Assembly (NCBI GenBank): GCA_002713215.1
Contig: PAVO01000040.1
Location: forward strand, 1-64,000
Source: Crocinitomicaceae bacterium
Lineage (GTDB): Bacteria > Bacteroidota > Bacteroidia > Flavobacteriales_G > Salibacteraceae
Direction of reading: 5' to 3'
Length of the DNA: 64,000 nt
Of the stretch, positions 25,509 to 36,217 are shown piece after piece; position 1 is the first letter of the stretch, and each line of letters opens with the position of its first letter. The position numbers and the translations under genes were made by a program. The notes beneath the pieces are model-generated. The model saw nothing but the letters and a program-made list of their open reading frames with translations. It was not told the origin of the DNA and did not search any database.

Positions 25509-26804
25509 ATGAATAATGTTGCTAATCTCCCTGAAAAAAGAGGGAAAAGAGTAGTAATTATTGGTGCAGGATTTGCCGGTTTAAAATTGGCAAGATCGCT
25601 TTCTGAAAAGCACTTTCAGGTGGTACTGTTGGACAAAAACAATTACCACCAGTTTCAACCCTTGTTCTATCAGGTAGCTACCTCTGGCTTGGAGCCCAGC
25701 TCCATTTCCTTTCCTATTCGTAAGATTCTTCAACACAAAAAACACGTCCACTTTAGAGTTGCCGAACTGCAAAAAGTAAGATGGGAAGAAAAAACAATTG
25801 AAACCAGTATTGGTGAAATGGGATATGATTACCTGGTGTTGGCATTGGGCGCAAACACCAATTTTTTTGGTAATCAAAACATCGAGCGGCACGCCATTTC
25901 CATGAAATCAGTTTCAGAGGCCCTTCTCTTACGGAATCGAATTTTGGAAAACTACGAAAGAGCTTTAAATACTTCCCATGGTATGGAGCAAGAGTCGTTG
26001 ATGAATGTTGTAATAACCGGTGGTGGACCCACCGGAGTGGAATTAGCTGGGGCCATCGCGGAAATGCGGCAATACGTCCTGCCTAAGGATTACCCGCAGC
26101 TCGATTTTTCAAAAATGACAATAACGCTACTCGAAGGGTCAGGGCGTTTGCTCAATGGAATGTCTGATCACTCAGGGAACAACGCACTCAAGTATTTGGG
26201 AGGGCTGAATGTAAAAGTTAGATTGAATTGCCTAGTTGAAGATTATGATGGTAAAGAAGTAAAACTAAAAGGAGGAGAAAGAATCCTTTCAAATACACTT
26301 ATTTGGGCTGCCGGAGTTAGGGCCAATGGAATAGCTGGATTTCCAGATAATTCAATGGGTTTTGGAGGAAGATATAAGGTCGATTCTTTTTCAAGAGTTG
26401 AATTTAATAATGATGTATTTGTGATTGGTGATCAGTCGATTATGATTACCGAGGACAGGCCAAACGGTGACCCTCAGGTAGCGCAGGTAGCCATTCAACA
26501 GGCCATCCGTTTGAATAAGAATTTAACTCGACTCCAACAAGGGAAAGAGCTTGATACCTTTGAATATGATGATAAGGGATCAATGGCCACGGTGGGGAGG
26601 AATTTAGCAGTTTGCGATTTACCATATATGAAGATGAAAGGATTTCTTGCCTGGTTGCTCTGGTTATTTGTTCATTTAATGTCCATTTTAGGTGCTAAGA
26701 ATAAGGTGTTTGTTTTTATCAATTGGGCATGGAGTTATGTTACCTACGACCAATCTTTAAGATTATTGATTAAACCCGTCGAAAAGAAGAAATATGATAA
26801 TTAA
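25509..26804 (+). CDS. ndh: Type II NADH:quinone oxidoreductase (NDH-2)
   Basis: 431 residues. It is a single-subunit, non-pumping flavoenzyme that passes electrons from NADH to quinone at the inner face of the cytoplasmic membrane. Visible: the FAD loop VVIIGAGFAGLKLA (15-28), YHQFQPLFYQVATSGLEP, the NADH loop VVITGGGPTGVELAG (about 168-182), LIWAAGVRANG, VIGDQS and QVAQVAIQQA near the second FAD motif. The hydrophobic C-terminal stretch (FLAWLLWLFVHLMSILGAKNKVFVFINWAWSY, in pieces) is the membrane anchor. Its end overlaps the bestrophin gene by 11 bases. Confidence 0.93.
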   Translation: MNNVANLPEKRGKRVVIIGAGFAGLKLARSLSEKHFQVVLLDKNNYHQFQPLFYQVATSGLEPSSISFPIRKILQHKKHVHFRVAELQKVRWEEKTIETSIGEMGYDYLVLALGANTNFFGNQNIERHAISMKSVSEALLLRNRILENYERALNTSHGMEQESLMNVVITGGGPTGVELAGAIAEMRQYVLPKDYPQLDFSKMTITLLEGSGRLLNGMSDHSGNNALKYLGGLNVKVRLNCLVEDYDGKEVKLKGGERILSNTLIWAAGVRANGIAGFPDNSMGFGGRYKVDSFSRVEFNNDVFVIGDQSIMITEDRPNGDPQVAQVAIQQAIRLNKNLTRLQQGKELDTFEYDDKGSMATVGRNLAVCDLPYMKMKGFLAWLLWLFVHLMSILGAKNKVFVFINWAWSYVTYDQSLRLLIKPVEKKKYDN

Positions 26805-27705
26805 ATTTTCGGATAACAGAATAAAGCAGATTTATGGAATTGTAAAAAACAATTACAAAGCAATACTGATCTTTTTTGCTATTGATTTTGTTGTCTATTT
26901 GGCTCACGTTCGTTTTGGAATCAACTTTCACGTGCCTGCTATTCCCGTAAGTATTATGGGTGGAGCCCTGGCTATATTTCTGGCTTTTAGAAACAACAGC
27001 GCCTACGATCGGTGGTGGGAAGCTAGAAAAATCTGGGGAGCAATTGTGAATCACAGTAGGACTTTTGCGGCCGAAATATTGGCCATAGTCGGAAAAAATG
27101 AACAAAGTAAGGAGATCGTTTATCGGCACCTGGCATGGCTGCATGGACTTAAGCTCCAATTGAGAAAGCAGGAAGATTTTTCAGAGGCCAAATCATTTCT
27201 TAATCAGGCAGAAGTCGACGAGTTTCCAAGCTGGAAAAACAAGGCCAGTCAGTTGCTTCGTGTGCAATCAGAACAAATTGCAAAGCTTAAGCGTGAAAAC
27301 AAAATATCAGATTTCGAGCAAAAGCAATTCTTCGAAACCATCAAACAACTGTATGATTGCCAGGGTAAGGCCGAGCGTATTAAGTCCACCGTGTTTCCTT
27401 ATTACTACACTTACTTCACAGATCTTTTCTTGTGGACTTTTATAGTGTTTCTACCCATGATTATTGTAGACGAAATGGGTTGGCAGGTTATTCCTATGAG
27501 TATGGCTGTTTCATTTGTGTTTTACATACTGGATAAAACCGGATTGGTAACCGAAGATCCTTTTGAGAATAGAGCGGCTGACACACCTATGTCTACCATT
27601 TCCAGAACCATTGAAATTGATTTAAAGCAAATGCTTGGAGAGGAGAACCTTCCCGAACCTTATCCAATTGAATATACCAGTTATAGAGCAAAATACAGGA
27701 TGTAG
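26794..27705 (+). CDS. Bestrophin-family anion channel (UPF0187)
   Basis: 303 residues. Membrane segments lie at about 22-40, 46-66, 205-225 and 230-250. Family marks are AFRNNSAYDRWWEARKIWG (the RWW motif) and the late LVTEDPFENRAADTPM segment. Bacterial homologues form pentameric channels; prokaryotic ones may conduct cations or anions. The ATG lies inside the end of ndh (11-base overlap), so the two are translationally coupled, which suggests a link between respiration and ion flux. That link is inferred from context. Confidence 0.88.
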   Translation: MIIKFSDNRIKQIYGIVKNNYKAILIFFAIDFVVYLAHVRFGINFHVPAIPVSIMGGALAIFLAFRNNSAYDRWWEARKIWGAIVNHSRTFAAEILAIVGKNEQSKEIVYRHLAWLHGLKLQLRKQEDFSEAKSFLNQAEVDEFPSWKNKASQLLRVQSEQIAKLKRENKISDFEQKQFFETIKQLYDCQGKAERIKSTVFPYYYTYFTDLFLWTFIVFLPMIIVDEMGWQVIPMSMAVSFVFYILDKTGLVTEDPFENRAADTPMSTISRTIEIDLKQMLGEENLPEPYPIEYTSYRAKYRM

Positions 27706-27714
27706 CTTTGTTTG

Positions 27715-27748
27715 TTGAGCCTCTAATTCAATATTCAGCTTATGTTTG
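27715..27748 (+). promoter_or_regulatory. Promoter of the haem-binding gene
   Basis: TTG at 27715-27717 and TATGTTTG at 27741-27748 with a 23-bp spacer, 21 bases before the ATG at 27770. Confidence 0.5.
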
Positions 27749-27769
27749 TGTCTTATTATTTAGAACATC

Positions 27770-28201
27770 ATGAGAAGAACACTAATATTTTTTGTTTGGG
27801 TTATGGTTTTAATCCAATTTATAAGGGTAGAATACACCAATCCGCCAAGTAAACCGGAAAATGATTTAATTGCCATTACAAACCCACCTGAAGAGGTTCA
27901 AAAAATACTAAAAAGTTCCTGCTACCATTGTCATTCCAATAATACGGTTTGGCCTTGGTATAGTCAAATTGCACCTGCAAGTTGGTGGATTAAGCACCAC
28001 GTTGATGAGGGAAGGCGCCATTTTAATTTTTCAGAGTGGCATGAAATGGATGCCCGACACGTTGAGCGTTTTGTTGAGGAAGCAGAATATGAAGTGTTGG
28101 AGGGAGATATGCCTTTACCACCTTTTACTCTCATGCACAAAGGTACCAAATTGACGGAGCAACAAAAGGATGTCCTAATTACATGGCTTAGTTCGCTTTA
28201 A
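27770..28201 (+). CDS. Haem-binding domain protein, membrane-anchored c-type cytochrome
   Basis: 143 residues. An N-terminal hydrophobic helix (LIFFVWVMVLIQFIRV) anchors or exports it. C51-Y-H-C54-H55 is a CxxCH haem c site, followed by WPWYSQIAPASWW and a conserved HVDEGR/FNFSEW region typical of the Bacteroidota haem-binding (Haem_bd) domain, then the MPLPPFTLMH loop that could supply the distal Met. It probably transfers electrons in the periplasm. It sits after ndh and bestrophin with its own promoter. Confidence 0.82.
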   Translation: MRRTLIFFVWVMVLIQFIRVEYTNPPSKPENDLIAITNPPEEVQKILKSSCYHCHSNNTVWPWYSQIAPASWWIKHHVDEGRRHFNFSEWHEMDARHVERFVEEAEYEVLEGDMPLPPFTLMHKGTKLTEQQKDVLITWLSSL

Positions 28202-28411
28202 CCAATATCTTAAACAAATGTTGATTTTTTATTTAAATGGATTGGTAACCTTTTACCAGGTGCTATATTCACGAGGTTTTTAATTTTCGTTGAACTACAC
28301 GTATATACGACTAGGAATTTGATGTGTTTTATTGCCACTACTATTTTTGAGGCCAAAGAAACCCTCTTTCTGATTTCTAACGGGAATTGCCTGTGGTTGA
28401 AAGATAGATTT

Positions 28412-31400
28412 ATGACAAAGAAGTTAGGTGTTGCAATCTTGATTGCGTTCCTGTCGCTCAGCATTTTAACCGTAAATGGAGCTGATAGGTATTGGGTAGG
28501 TACCACTAATAACAATTGGAACGATACTGGTAACTGGTCCACTACCTCCGGTGGGGCCAGTGGTGCTTCAGTTCCCGGATCAGGCGATCGTGCCCTGTTT
28601 AATTCATCTGGTAATATCAACTGTACTTTGGATATTGCCCCAACGGTTGAATCAATTGATATTTCTGTCGGATACTCCGCCACCATCGATTTAAATGGAA
28701 ACAACCTTACCATTAACGGTGCAACTACCAATGATTTTGAAGATGGGACTTTTAATAATACCTCCGGTGGTTCTATAAGCCTAACCTGTACGGGTACTAC
28801 TTACTTTAGAGGGTCAACTTTTAATCCTGCAGTTACGGCTAGTTCGGGAAGACTTTATCTCAATGGTTCCAGATTCAATGGTACGGCAACTATGACAAAA
28901 ACCGGTGCAAATAGTGATGCCGGGTTGGGTGGTAATGTATTCGTTTCCGGGTTGACTATGAACAATTCAGGATCGGGGTACTTTATGTTGGGCAATGGTA
29001 CTCAGGATACAATTACCGGGAACCTGATAATGAACAACACCGGAAGCCATAATATGTACTTGGCATACAACAGTTCCGGATCATACGTTAGTGGAGATCT
29101 TACCATTAACAATAATGGAGCAAGTGGCAGTAACTATATTTATGTAGCCGATGTTGTAGGCTCGGGAATAACAATTGCTGGAAATGTTGCTATCAATAAT
29201 ATTGGTGCCGGTACTAATACCCGTGTGTATTTTGCTGATGATGGAACTGCTAATGTAACTGGAACAACAACTATAACCAATAACGCAACAGGTGCTAATG
29301 CCTATGTATATGTTGGAACCAATACAAATTCCTCGGCAACCCTAACAGGGAATGTAACCATAACTAACAGTTCAACTGGAACTACCGTATCATCGGTTTA
29401 TCTTGGTAATAATGGAACAGTTGTTTGCTCTGGCCAACTTACTGCAACCAATTCTAGTACGGCAACAACACACCAGATTGTTGTGGGTAATGGTGCAAGT
29501 TCTTCAGTAACCATTGCCAATGCTACATCGCTAACCAATAGTGGGTCCGGAACAACTGGTCGTTCGTATTTAGGAAATTACGGCGATGTAACTTTCAATG
29601 GAACTCTGACTATCGATAATTCAGATGCCTCCACAAATTCCATAGTTTACTGTAATTATCAGTCGGGAAGTGCTAACGTCTACAATCAAAACATTACGCT
29701 AACGAATACTAACGCAGCTAGTGATGGAATTTATTTTGGAAGTAACGGTGGCTCATCAACCCTGGCCAGTGGAAGAACTATAGCTATCGGAGGTGGAGGG
29801 TTTTCTGCGGGCAATCTTTATTTTAGAAATTTCACTCAATCGGGTAATACTGCGCAATCCTGTACTATAACAGGTACAGGATACATATACAACTACGATT
29901 CGGACTGGGGAGGTAACGTAACTTTCACCGCTCCTCGATACATTACCCGAGGGACCCGATATCGAGGCACTGCTTCGATTACAAAGAATGGTGCTACAGA
30001 TGATCAATCCGCAGGAGGGAATGTATTTGATGGAAACACTACGCTAAACTGTTCCGGAGCCGATTATTTAATGATGGGTAATGGCACCCCGGACACATTT
30101 AACCTTGATTTGACTTTGTCTAATACCGGTCAAAATGGAATATACATTGGTTACAACTCAGCGGGAAACTATGTAGGAGGAAATATTACCGCTACTAATT
30201 CAGGTACAGGAACATCAACCTGGATTTATTTGTCCGATGCAACAGCATCGACTTTACATGTGGAAGGAAATGTTGATATGACGGTAAATGGTACATCAAC
30301 AACTTGTGTTGGAAGGATTGGTAATACAGGTGACGTGACCATTGATGGTAATCTGACCTTTACAAAAAGTTCATCTTCTACAACCACCGATTGTTATATA
30401 GCTAATGCAACTAATTCGACTGTAATTGTTGGAGGCGACTTAACTTATTCTCAGTCAGGTGCGGGTACGAATGGAAGAGGGTATCTTGGAAATAATGGTG
30501 ACCTAACTGTTGGAGGTACCCTAAGTATTACTAATGCCTCTTCAGCAACCAATTCGCAGGTTTATTGTAACCACACTTCTAATTCAGTTGGTACCTATAA
30601 TGGAAATATTGTATTGGTTAGTTCAAATGCCAGCTCCGATGGAGTTTACTTCGGAAATGGTGGAGGTAGTGCTACTCTTGCTGCAACCAGAACGATAACC
30701 GTTGGAGGTGGAGGGTTCATTGCCGGGAGCATTTACCTAAGAAATTTTACCCAAACCGGTGCAACTGCACAAACCTTAACTAACACCGGTACAGGCTACA
30801 TTTATAACTATGATTCGGATTGGGGCGGGGATGTTGTTTTTAGTTCGGGAAGAATAAATACGCGTGGTACCAGGTATCGGGGAACTGCCACATTAACCAA
30901 AGACGACGTAAGCGATGATCAGTGTGTTGGTGGAAATCAATTTGACGGAAATACTACATTGAATTGTAGCGGCGGAGGTTACCTAATGATGGGTAATGGT
31001 TCTTCAGATGCATTTGGGGCAAACCTTACCCTTAATAATAGTGGTACGAGGGGAATTTATTTAGCTTATAACTCAGCTGGAAATACAGTGGGTGGGGATT
31101 TAACTGCAACTAATTCGGGAACGGGTAGTAGTACCTGGATATACTTATCGGATCAAACTGCTTCTACTTTGCAAGTTACTGGAAATGTGAGTATAACGGT
31201 GTCGGGGACATCCACTACTTGCGTTGCCCGACTTGGAAATACTGGAGATGTAACCATTAACGGAAATTTGACCTGGACCAGAACATCGTCGGTAACCACT
31301 TCTGATTGCTATATAGCTAATTCAGCAGCTTCAGCTGTAAGTATTGGTGGAGACCTTACTTATACGCAAAGTGGTGCAGGAACCAATGGTCGAATGTGGG

Positions 31401-34400
31401 TTGGAAATTATGGAGATGTAACAGTTACTGGTACCATGACTTTGACTAATTCTTCTACAGCTAACAATAGTCAGATCTATTGTAATTACCGTACGGGAAG
31501 CGTTGGAGCTTATAATGGAAACATAGTTTTAAATAGTACCATTGCAGGTTCAGACGGTGTCTTTTTTGGATCTGATGGAGGATCCGGAACCTTGGCCGCA
31601 ACGAGAACGGTTACGGTTGGAGGAGGCGGATTTTCGTCAGGGGATATCTATTTTAGAAACTTCACTCAGGTTGGTGCTACTGCTCAAACTTTAACCAATA
31701 CCGGTACCGGCTATATTTATAATTATGATTCGAATTGGGGAGGTGACGTTACCTTCAGTTCAGGAAGAATGTATACCCGTGGTACGACTTACCAGGGAAC
31801 CACTACGCTATCTAAAACAGGTGCTTCTGACGATGCTTCAGCCGGAGGAAATACGTTTACCGGAAATGCTACCCTAAATAATTCGGGAAGTGGATATTTT
31901 GGAATGGGAAATGGATCATCCGATTCCTTTGGAGCTAACCTGAATATGAATAATTCGGGTACCTACCGCATGTACCTGGGGCAGGCCAGCGCAGGTAATA
32001 CGGTTACTGGTGACCTTACGGTAAACAATTCTGCCAGTGGATCAACTAATACATACGTGTACATATCAAATAATTCGTCTACCACTTTGAGCATTGGCGG
32101 GAACGCAGTTCTTAACAATACAGGAAGTTCTCCAGATTGCCGAATTTACTTTGGTTCCGAAGGTGATATAACGCTTACTGGAAATATTACAGCAACCAAT
32201 TCGGCTAGTGGTGCAGCAGGATATATTCAGGTAGCTAATTCTACTTCTTCCGCAGTTTCAATAGGTGGAACATCCTCTTTTACCAATTCGGGTAGTGGAA
32301 CCACAAAAAGAATTTACCTGGGCAACAGCGGAGATGTAACATTTACGGGGCAATTGACAATTTCAAATTCTGCAACTGCCACGAATTCACAAGTTTACTG
32401 TAATGATGCGTCAAATAGTGTGAATGCTTATAATGGAAATATTATTGTTGAATCTACAAGTGCTTCATGCGATGGAATTCGATTTGGAAATAACCAGGGG
32501 TCAGGAACACTGGCTGCTACCCGTACCATAACTGTTGGTGGAGGTGGATTTATTGGGGGTGACTTGTACTTTAGAAACTTTACACAGGTTGGGGCTACGG
32601 CGCAAACCCTTACCAATACCGGAACCGGATATATATATAACTACGATTCGGATTGGGGAGGAAATGTGACTTTTAGCTCCGGAAGAATGTATACAAGAGG
32701 TACCACCTACCAAGGTACTGCTTCATTAACCAAAACGGGAGCTTCTGATGATGCATCAGCCGGTGGTAATAGTTTTAGCGGTGATGTAACTTTAACCAAC
32801 TCGGGTTCCAGGTATTTTGGAATGGGTAGTGGCACGGCCGATACTTATGGCGCTAATGTTACAATGAACAACTCAGGAACTTACAATATGTACCTGGCTC
32901 AAGGAAGTGCAGGAAATACCATCGCCGGAACCCTTACCGTAAACAACAACGGAAGTGGTACAACCAATACAACTTACATTTCAAATTCATCCACTTCCTC
33001 ATTGACGGTAACGGGGGTGAGCACTTTTACAAATACGAGTACAGCTACTACGAGCTATATATATGTTGGTGAACAGGGGGATATAACCTTTAACAACAAT
33101 GTGACTTTAACTAATTCCGGAACAGGTACAAGTGGTTATATACGCCTGGCAAACAATACGGCAAGTACGGTTTCCATTACCGGGAATCTTACTGCAACAA
33201 ACTCCGGAAGTGGTACCAACAGAAATTTATGGGTTGGTAATTCAGGTGATGTGACGGTATCTGGCACTTTTGACGCTACCAATAGTGCTTCTTCTACCAA
33301 TGGCTATCTCTACGTTGCAAGTGGTTCGGCGTCGACCGTTTCAATAGGAGGAAATGCGACCAGTAGCAATTCCGGTGCGAGCACAACCAAAAGGACTTAT
33401 TTGGGATATTATGGGGATGTTACCTTCTCGGGAACCCTGGACATAACCAACAGTAGCTCTGCAACCAATTCTGAGGTCTATCTAAATGATAGGTCAGGAT
33501 CGGTTGGGGTATATTCCGGGGATATAACAGTTGAGTCAACCCATGCTTCTTGCGACGGTATTCGCTTTGGACAAAACGGTGGTTCAGGTACGCTGGCAGC
33601 TACAAGAACCATTACTGTGGGTGGAGGCGGATTCGTTGCCGGCTATTTGTATTTTAGAAATTTTACGCAAACCGGTGCGACGGCTCAGGCACTTACATTA
33701 ACAGGAACCGGATTCATTTATAATTACGACAGCCAATGGGGCGGTAACGTAACGTTTAGTTCTCCTCGCTACATTACAAGAGGAACTACTTATAGTGGAA
33801 CCTCGTCCATTTCGAAAACAGGAGCAACTGACGATGCTTCTGCCGGAGGAAATACGTTTACTGGGGCTTGTACCTTAATTAATTCCGGCTCGGGATATTT
33901 GTTAATGGGCAATGGAACAGCAGATACATGGTCTAATAATTTAACCATGACCAACACGGGTACAGATCACATGTATATCGCTCATAACTCTGCAGGTAAT
34001 TCAATTACCGGTAACCTTATATCAACCAATAACGGAACGGGTTCGGTGATCCATTACTTTAGCACCAATACAGCGAGTACGTTATCAATTGGTGGAGACG
34101 CTACCCTTAATAATTCAGGTTCAGGCTCAAGTATTCAGACTGTTTTCGGAAGTAGTGGTGATATTACATTAACCGGAAATCTGGTAGCTTCCAATACAGC
34201 TTCCGGAGCTGCGGGTTATATCTATGTCGCAAGCGGAACAAATTCCGCTGTTTCCATAGGCGGAACCGCAACGCTTACCAATAGTGGAGGCTCTACAACC
34301 AAGCGATTCTACCTTGGTAGTAGTGGAGATGTTACTGTAACCGGGGATTTAGATATTACCAATTCAGCGTCAGCTAGTAATAGTCAGTTTTATTTGAACT

Positions 34401-36217
34401 ATTCCGGCAATAGTGCAAATGTTTACAATGGTAACATTACCATTGAAGAAACAAATGCTTCCTCCGATGGAGTGTATTTTGGTAGTAATGGGGGATCAGC
34501 AACGCTGGCTTCAGGAAGAAACTTTAGTATAGGTGCAGGTGGTTTTGTTGCAGGCGATTTATACATAAGAAATATGACTCAATTAGGCAGCACAGCTTCA
34601 TTACTTACACTTACCGGAACGGGTCGATATTATCCTTACGATGCGACTTTCGGTGGAAATATGACTGTAACGGCTCCCCGATATTACGGACGTGGAACAA
34701 CCTATAGCGGTGATTTTAGTTTAACCTATACAGGAACTTCCAGTTCTACGTCCTACGGTTCAAACACGTTTAATGGAAGTGCGGCCTATTCATTAACGGG
34801 AAGTGGCCTGTTACGATTAGCAAATAACGTGGCTAACGATTACAACGGAAATGTAAGCCTTACCCGAACAGCAGGTACGCTGCAACCTGCTTACGGACAA
34901 TCGTGCACGTTTGCTGGAAACATTACCGTTGATGCCAACACAGAAGTAACCCTTGGAGCAGGTAATGGAACCGTTGTATTTGATGGTACAGGAGCACAAG
35001 CGTTGAATGATGGAGGGACAACCAGTAACTTTACGTTTAGAAGATTTACTTTAAATAAAGCAAGCGGAGAGTTTACCTTGAATGAACCCTTAAGAATTCA
35101 AACCACCGCAACATTTACATCCGGTGTAATGAATACCGATGCAACCAACTTACTCATTTTTGAAGATAATTCGACCGTTTCGGGTGCCAGTGATGCAAGC
35201 TTTGTCGATGGTCCTGTAGATAAAATAGGGAATAATGTATTTGAATTTCCGGTTGGTGATAGTGGGAGATATAGACCGATAAGTATTACAGCTCCAAGTT
35301 CTAATTCAGCACAATTCAGAGGCCAATACACGGCTTTGGATCCGGTGGACACCTATGGATCGAGTTATAGTGGGGGAATTGACCACATAAGCGTTGAAGA
35401 ATATTGGAATTTGGACCGAATAGCAAGTACCAATAGTGTAACAGTTACCATTGGCTGGGATGCAAATTCCGGAGGGGTAGATAATTTAAGCGAACTTGTG
35501 GTGGCTCGATGGGACGGAGGTACCTGGCAAAATGAAGGAAACGGTGGAACGACTGGGAATACAACTGCGGGTACTATTTCAACTTCAGGTGCGGTTACAA
35601 GCTTTAGTCCTTTTACCCTGGGTTCAACTACCAGCAACAACCCCTTGCCCGTTGATTTGGTTGAATTTAAAGCTACAGCCAATGAAACTGAAAAGGTAGT
35701 GGATTTGTTTTGGGTTACGTCCAGCGAAATCAACAACGATTATTTTACCGTTGAACGAACCAAAGACCTAAAAGAGTTTGAGGAAGTACTTCAGGTGACC
35801 GGACAGGGCACAACCAATGAAAGAACAGAATACCACGAGCGGGATGAGCAACCACTTGAAGGAATCAGTTATTACCGTCTAAGCCAAACCGATTTTGACG
35901 GAAAAGTAGAGCATTTTGATGTTGAACAAGTAATGTTTGACCTGGCTCAATCTGTTGGAATTCAAATTGAGCTATATCCTAACCCAAATAGTGGCCAAAC
36001 CATGTTTATGAAAATTCCGAATGCCAATTCGGAAGAATTGAAAGTACTGGTTAATGATTTTATCGGAAAGGAGTTTTTGGTGGATTTCACGGTCATAGAT
36101 CAGGGAGACCATTCTGTCGTAGCCATTGAAATGAATGAGCAATTAGCTGCTGGAAGCTACATGGTTAATATTAAAGTAGGTGACGAGGTTCATTCGCACA
36201 AATTAATTGTTCAGTAG
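28412..36217 (+). CDS. Giant repeat surface protein with T9SS type A sorting domain
   Basis: 2601 residues from ATG 28412, chosen because it gives a clean signal peptide (KKLGVAILIAFLSLSILTVNG); an ATG at 28322 would add 30 residues. The body is Ser/Thr/Gly/Asn-rich and built of about 28-residue beta-helix-like rungs (pattern VTxxGxLxxTNSxSxTxxxxYxxNxx), grouped into six units of about 305 residues. Each unit carries a GGGGF...YFRNFTQ...YNYDSDWGG...TRGTxYxG block. From about residue 2410, the PLPVDLVEF/WVTSSEINNDYFTVER module and a YPNPNSG sorting domain follow. It is probably an extended cell-surface or matrix filament. Base composition is less AT-rich than the nuclease gene. Confidence 0.88.
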   Translation: MTKKLGVAILIAFLSLSILTVNGADRYWVGTTNNNWNDTGNWSTTSGGASGASVPGSGDRALFNSSGNINCTLDIAPTVESIDISVGYSATIDLNGNNLTINGATTNDFEDGTFNNTSGGSISLTCTGTTYFRGSTFNPAVTASSGRLYLNGSRFNGTATMTKTGANSDAGLGGNVFVSGLTMNNSGSGYFMLGNGTQDTITGNLIMNNTGSHNMYLAYNSSGSYVSGDLTINNNGASGSNYIYVADVVGSGITIAGNVAINNIGAGTNTRVYFADDGTANVTGTTTITNNATGANAYVYVGTNTNSSATLTGNVTITNSSTGTTVSSVYLGNNGTVVCSGQLTATNSSTATTHQIVVGNGASSSVTIANATSLTNSGSGTTGRSYLGNYGDVTFNGTLTIDNSDASTNSIVYCNYQSGSANVYNQNITLTNTNAASDGIYFGSNGGSSTLASGRTIAIGGGGFSAGNLYFRNFTQSGNTAQSCTITGTGYIYNYDSDWGGNVTFTAPRYITRGTRYRGTASITKNGATDDQSAGGNVFDGNTTLNCSGADYLMMGNGTPDTFNLDLTLSNTGQNGIYIGYNSAGNYVGGNITATNSGTGTSTWIYLSDATASTLHVEGNVDMTVNGTSTTCVGRIGNTGDVTIDGNLTFTKSSSSTTTDCYIANATNSTVIVGGDLTYSQSGAGTNGRGYLGNNGDLTVGGTLSITNASSATNSQVYCNHTSNSVGTYNGNIVLVSSNASSDGVYFGNGGGSATLAATRTITVGGGGFIAGSIYLRNFTQTGATAQTLTNTGTGYIYNYDSDWGGDVVFSSGRINTRGTRYRGTATLTKDDVSDDQCVGGNQFDGNTTLNCSGGGYLMMGNGSSDAFGANLTLNNSGTRGIYLAYNSAGNTVGGDLTATNSGTGSSTWIYLSDQTASTLQVTGNVSITVSGTSTTCVARLGNTGDVTINGNLTWTRTSSVTTSDCYIANSAASAVSIGGDLTYTQSGAGTNGRMWVGNYGDVTVTGTMTLTNSSTANNSQIYCNYRTGSVGAYNGNIVLNSTIAGSDGVFFGSDGGSGTLAATRTVTVGGGGFSSGDIYFRNFTQVGATAQTLTNTGTGYIYNYDSNWGGDVTFSSGRMYTRGTTYQGTTTLSKTGASDDASAGGNTFTGNATLNNSGSGYFGMGNGSSDSFGANLNMNNSGTYRMYLGQASAGNTVTGDLTVNNSASGSTNTYVYISNNSSTTLSIGGNAVLNNTGSSPDCRIYFGSEGDITLTGNITATNSASGAAGYIQVANSTSSAVSIGGTSSFTNSGSGTTKRIYLGNSGDVTFTGQLTISNSATATNSQVYCNDASNSVNAYNGNIIVESTSASCDGIRFGNNQGSGTLAATRTITVGGGGFIGGDLYFRNFTQVGATAQTLTNTGTGYIYNYDSDWGGNVTFSSGRMYTRGTTYQGTASLTKTGASDDASAGGNSFSGDVTLTNSGSRYFGMGSGTADTYGANVTMNNSGTYNMYLAQGSAGNTIAGTLTVNNNGSGTTNTTYISNSSTSSLTVTGVSTFTNTSTATTSYIYVGEQGDITFNNNVTLTNSGTGTSGYIRLANNTASTVSITGNLTATNSGSGTNRNLWVGNSGDVTVSGTFDATNSASSTNGYLYVASGSASTVSIGGNATSSNSGASTTKRTYLGYYGDVTFSGTLDITNSSSATNSEVYLNDRSGSVGVYSGDITVESTHASCDGIRFGQNGGSGTLAATRTITVGGGGFVAGYLYFRNFTQTGATAQALTLTGTGFIYNYDSQWGGNVTFSSPRYITRGTTYSGTSSISKTGATDDASAGGNTFTGACTLINSGSGYLLMGNGTADTWSNNLTMTNTGTDHMYIAHNSAGNSITGNLISTNNGTGSVIHYFSTNTASTLSIGGDATLNNSGSGSSIQTVFGSSGDITLTGNLVASNTASGAAGYIYVASGTNSAVSIGGTATLTNSGGSTTKRFYLGSSGDVTVTGDLDITNSASASNSQFYLNYSGNSANVYNGNITIEETNASSDGVYFGSNGGSATLASGRNFSIGAGGFVAGDLYIRNMTQLGSTASLLTLTGTGRYYPYDATFGGNMTVTAPRYYGRGTTYSGDFSLTYTGTSSSTSYGSNTFNGSAAYSLTGSGLLRLANNVANDYNGNVSLTRTAGTLQPAYGQSCTFAGNITVDANTEVTLGAGNGTVVFDGTGAQALNDGGTTSNFTFRRFTLNKASGEFTLNEPLRIQTTATFTSGVMNTDATNLLIFEDNSTVSGASDASFVDGPVDKIGNNVFEFPVGDSGRYRPISITAPSSNSAQFRGQYTALDPVDTYGSSYSGGIDHISVEEYWNLDRIASTNSVTVTIGWDANSGGVDNLSELVVARWDGGTWQNEGNGGTTGNTTAGTISTSGAVTSFSPFTLGSTTSNNPLPVDLVEFKATANETEKVVDLFWVTSSEINNDYFTVERTKDLKEFEEVLQVTGQGTTNERTEYHERDEQPLEGISYYRLSQTDFDGKVEHFDVEQVMFDLAQSVGIQIELYPNPNSGQTMFMKIPNANSEELKVLVNDFIGKEFLVDFTVIDQGDHSVVAIEMNEQLAAGSYMVNIKVGDEVHSHKLIVQ
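29891..34900 (+). repeat. Six in-frame superrepeats of about 915 bp
   Basis: The codon pair for Asn(Pro)-Tyr in the YDSDWGG-type block occurs at 29891, 30806, 31721, 32639, 33722 and 34634. Spacings are 305, 305, 306, 361 and 304 codons. The 361-codon unit exceeds the others by 55-56 codons, equal to two 28-residue rungs. The units extend upstream of the first anchor to about 28900. Confidence 0.85.

Noticed and set aside
28900-34900. CRISPR-like regular repeats
   Set aside because: The periodicity is in frame, protein-level and diverged at the DNA level; there are no constant repeats with unique spacers.
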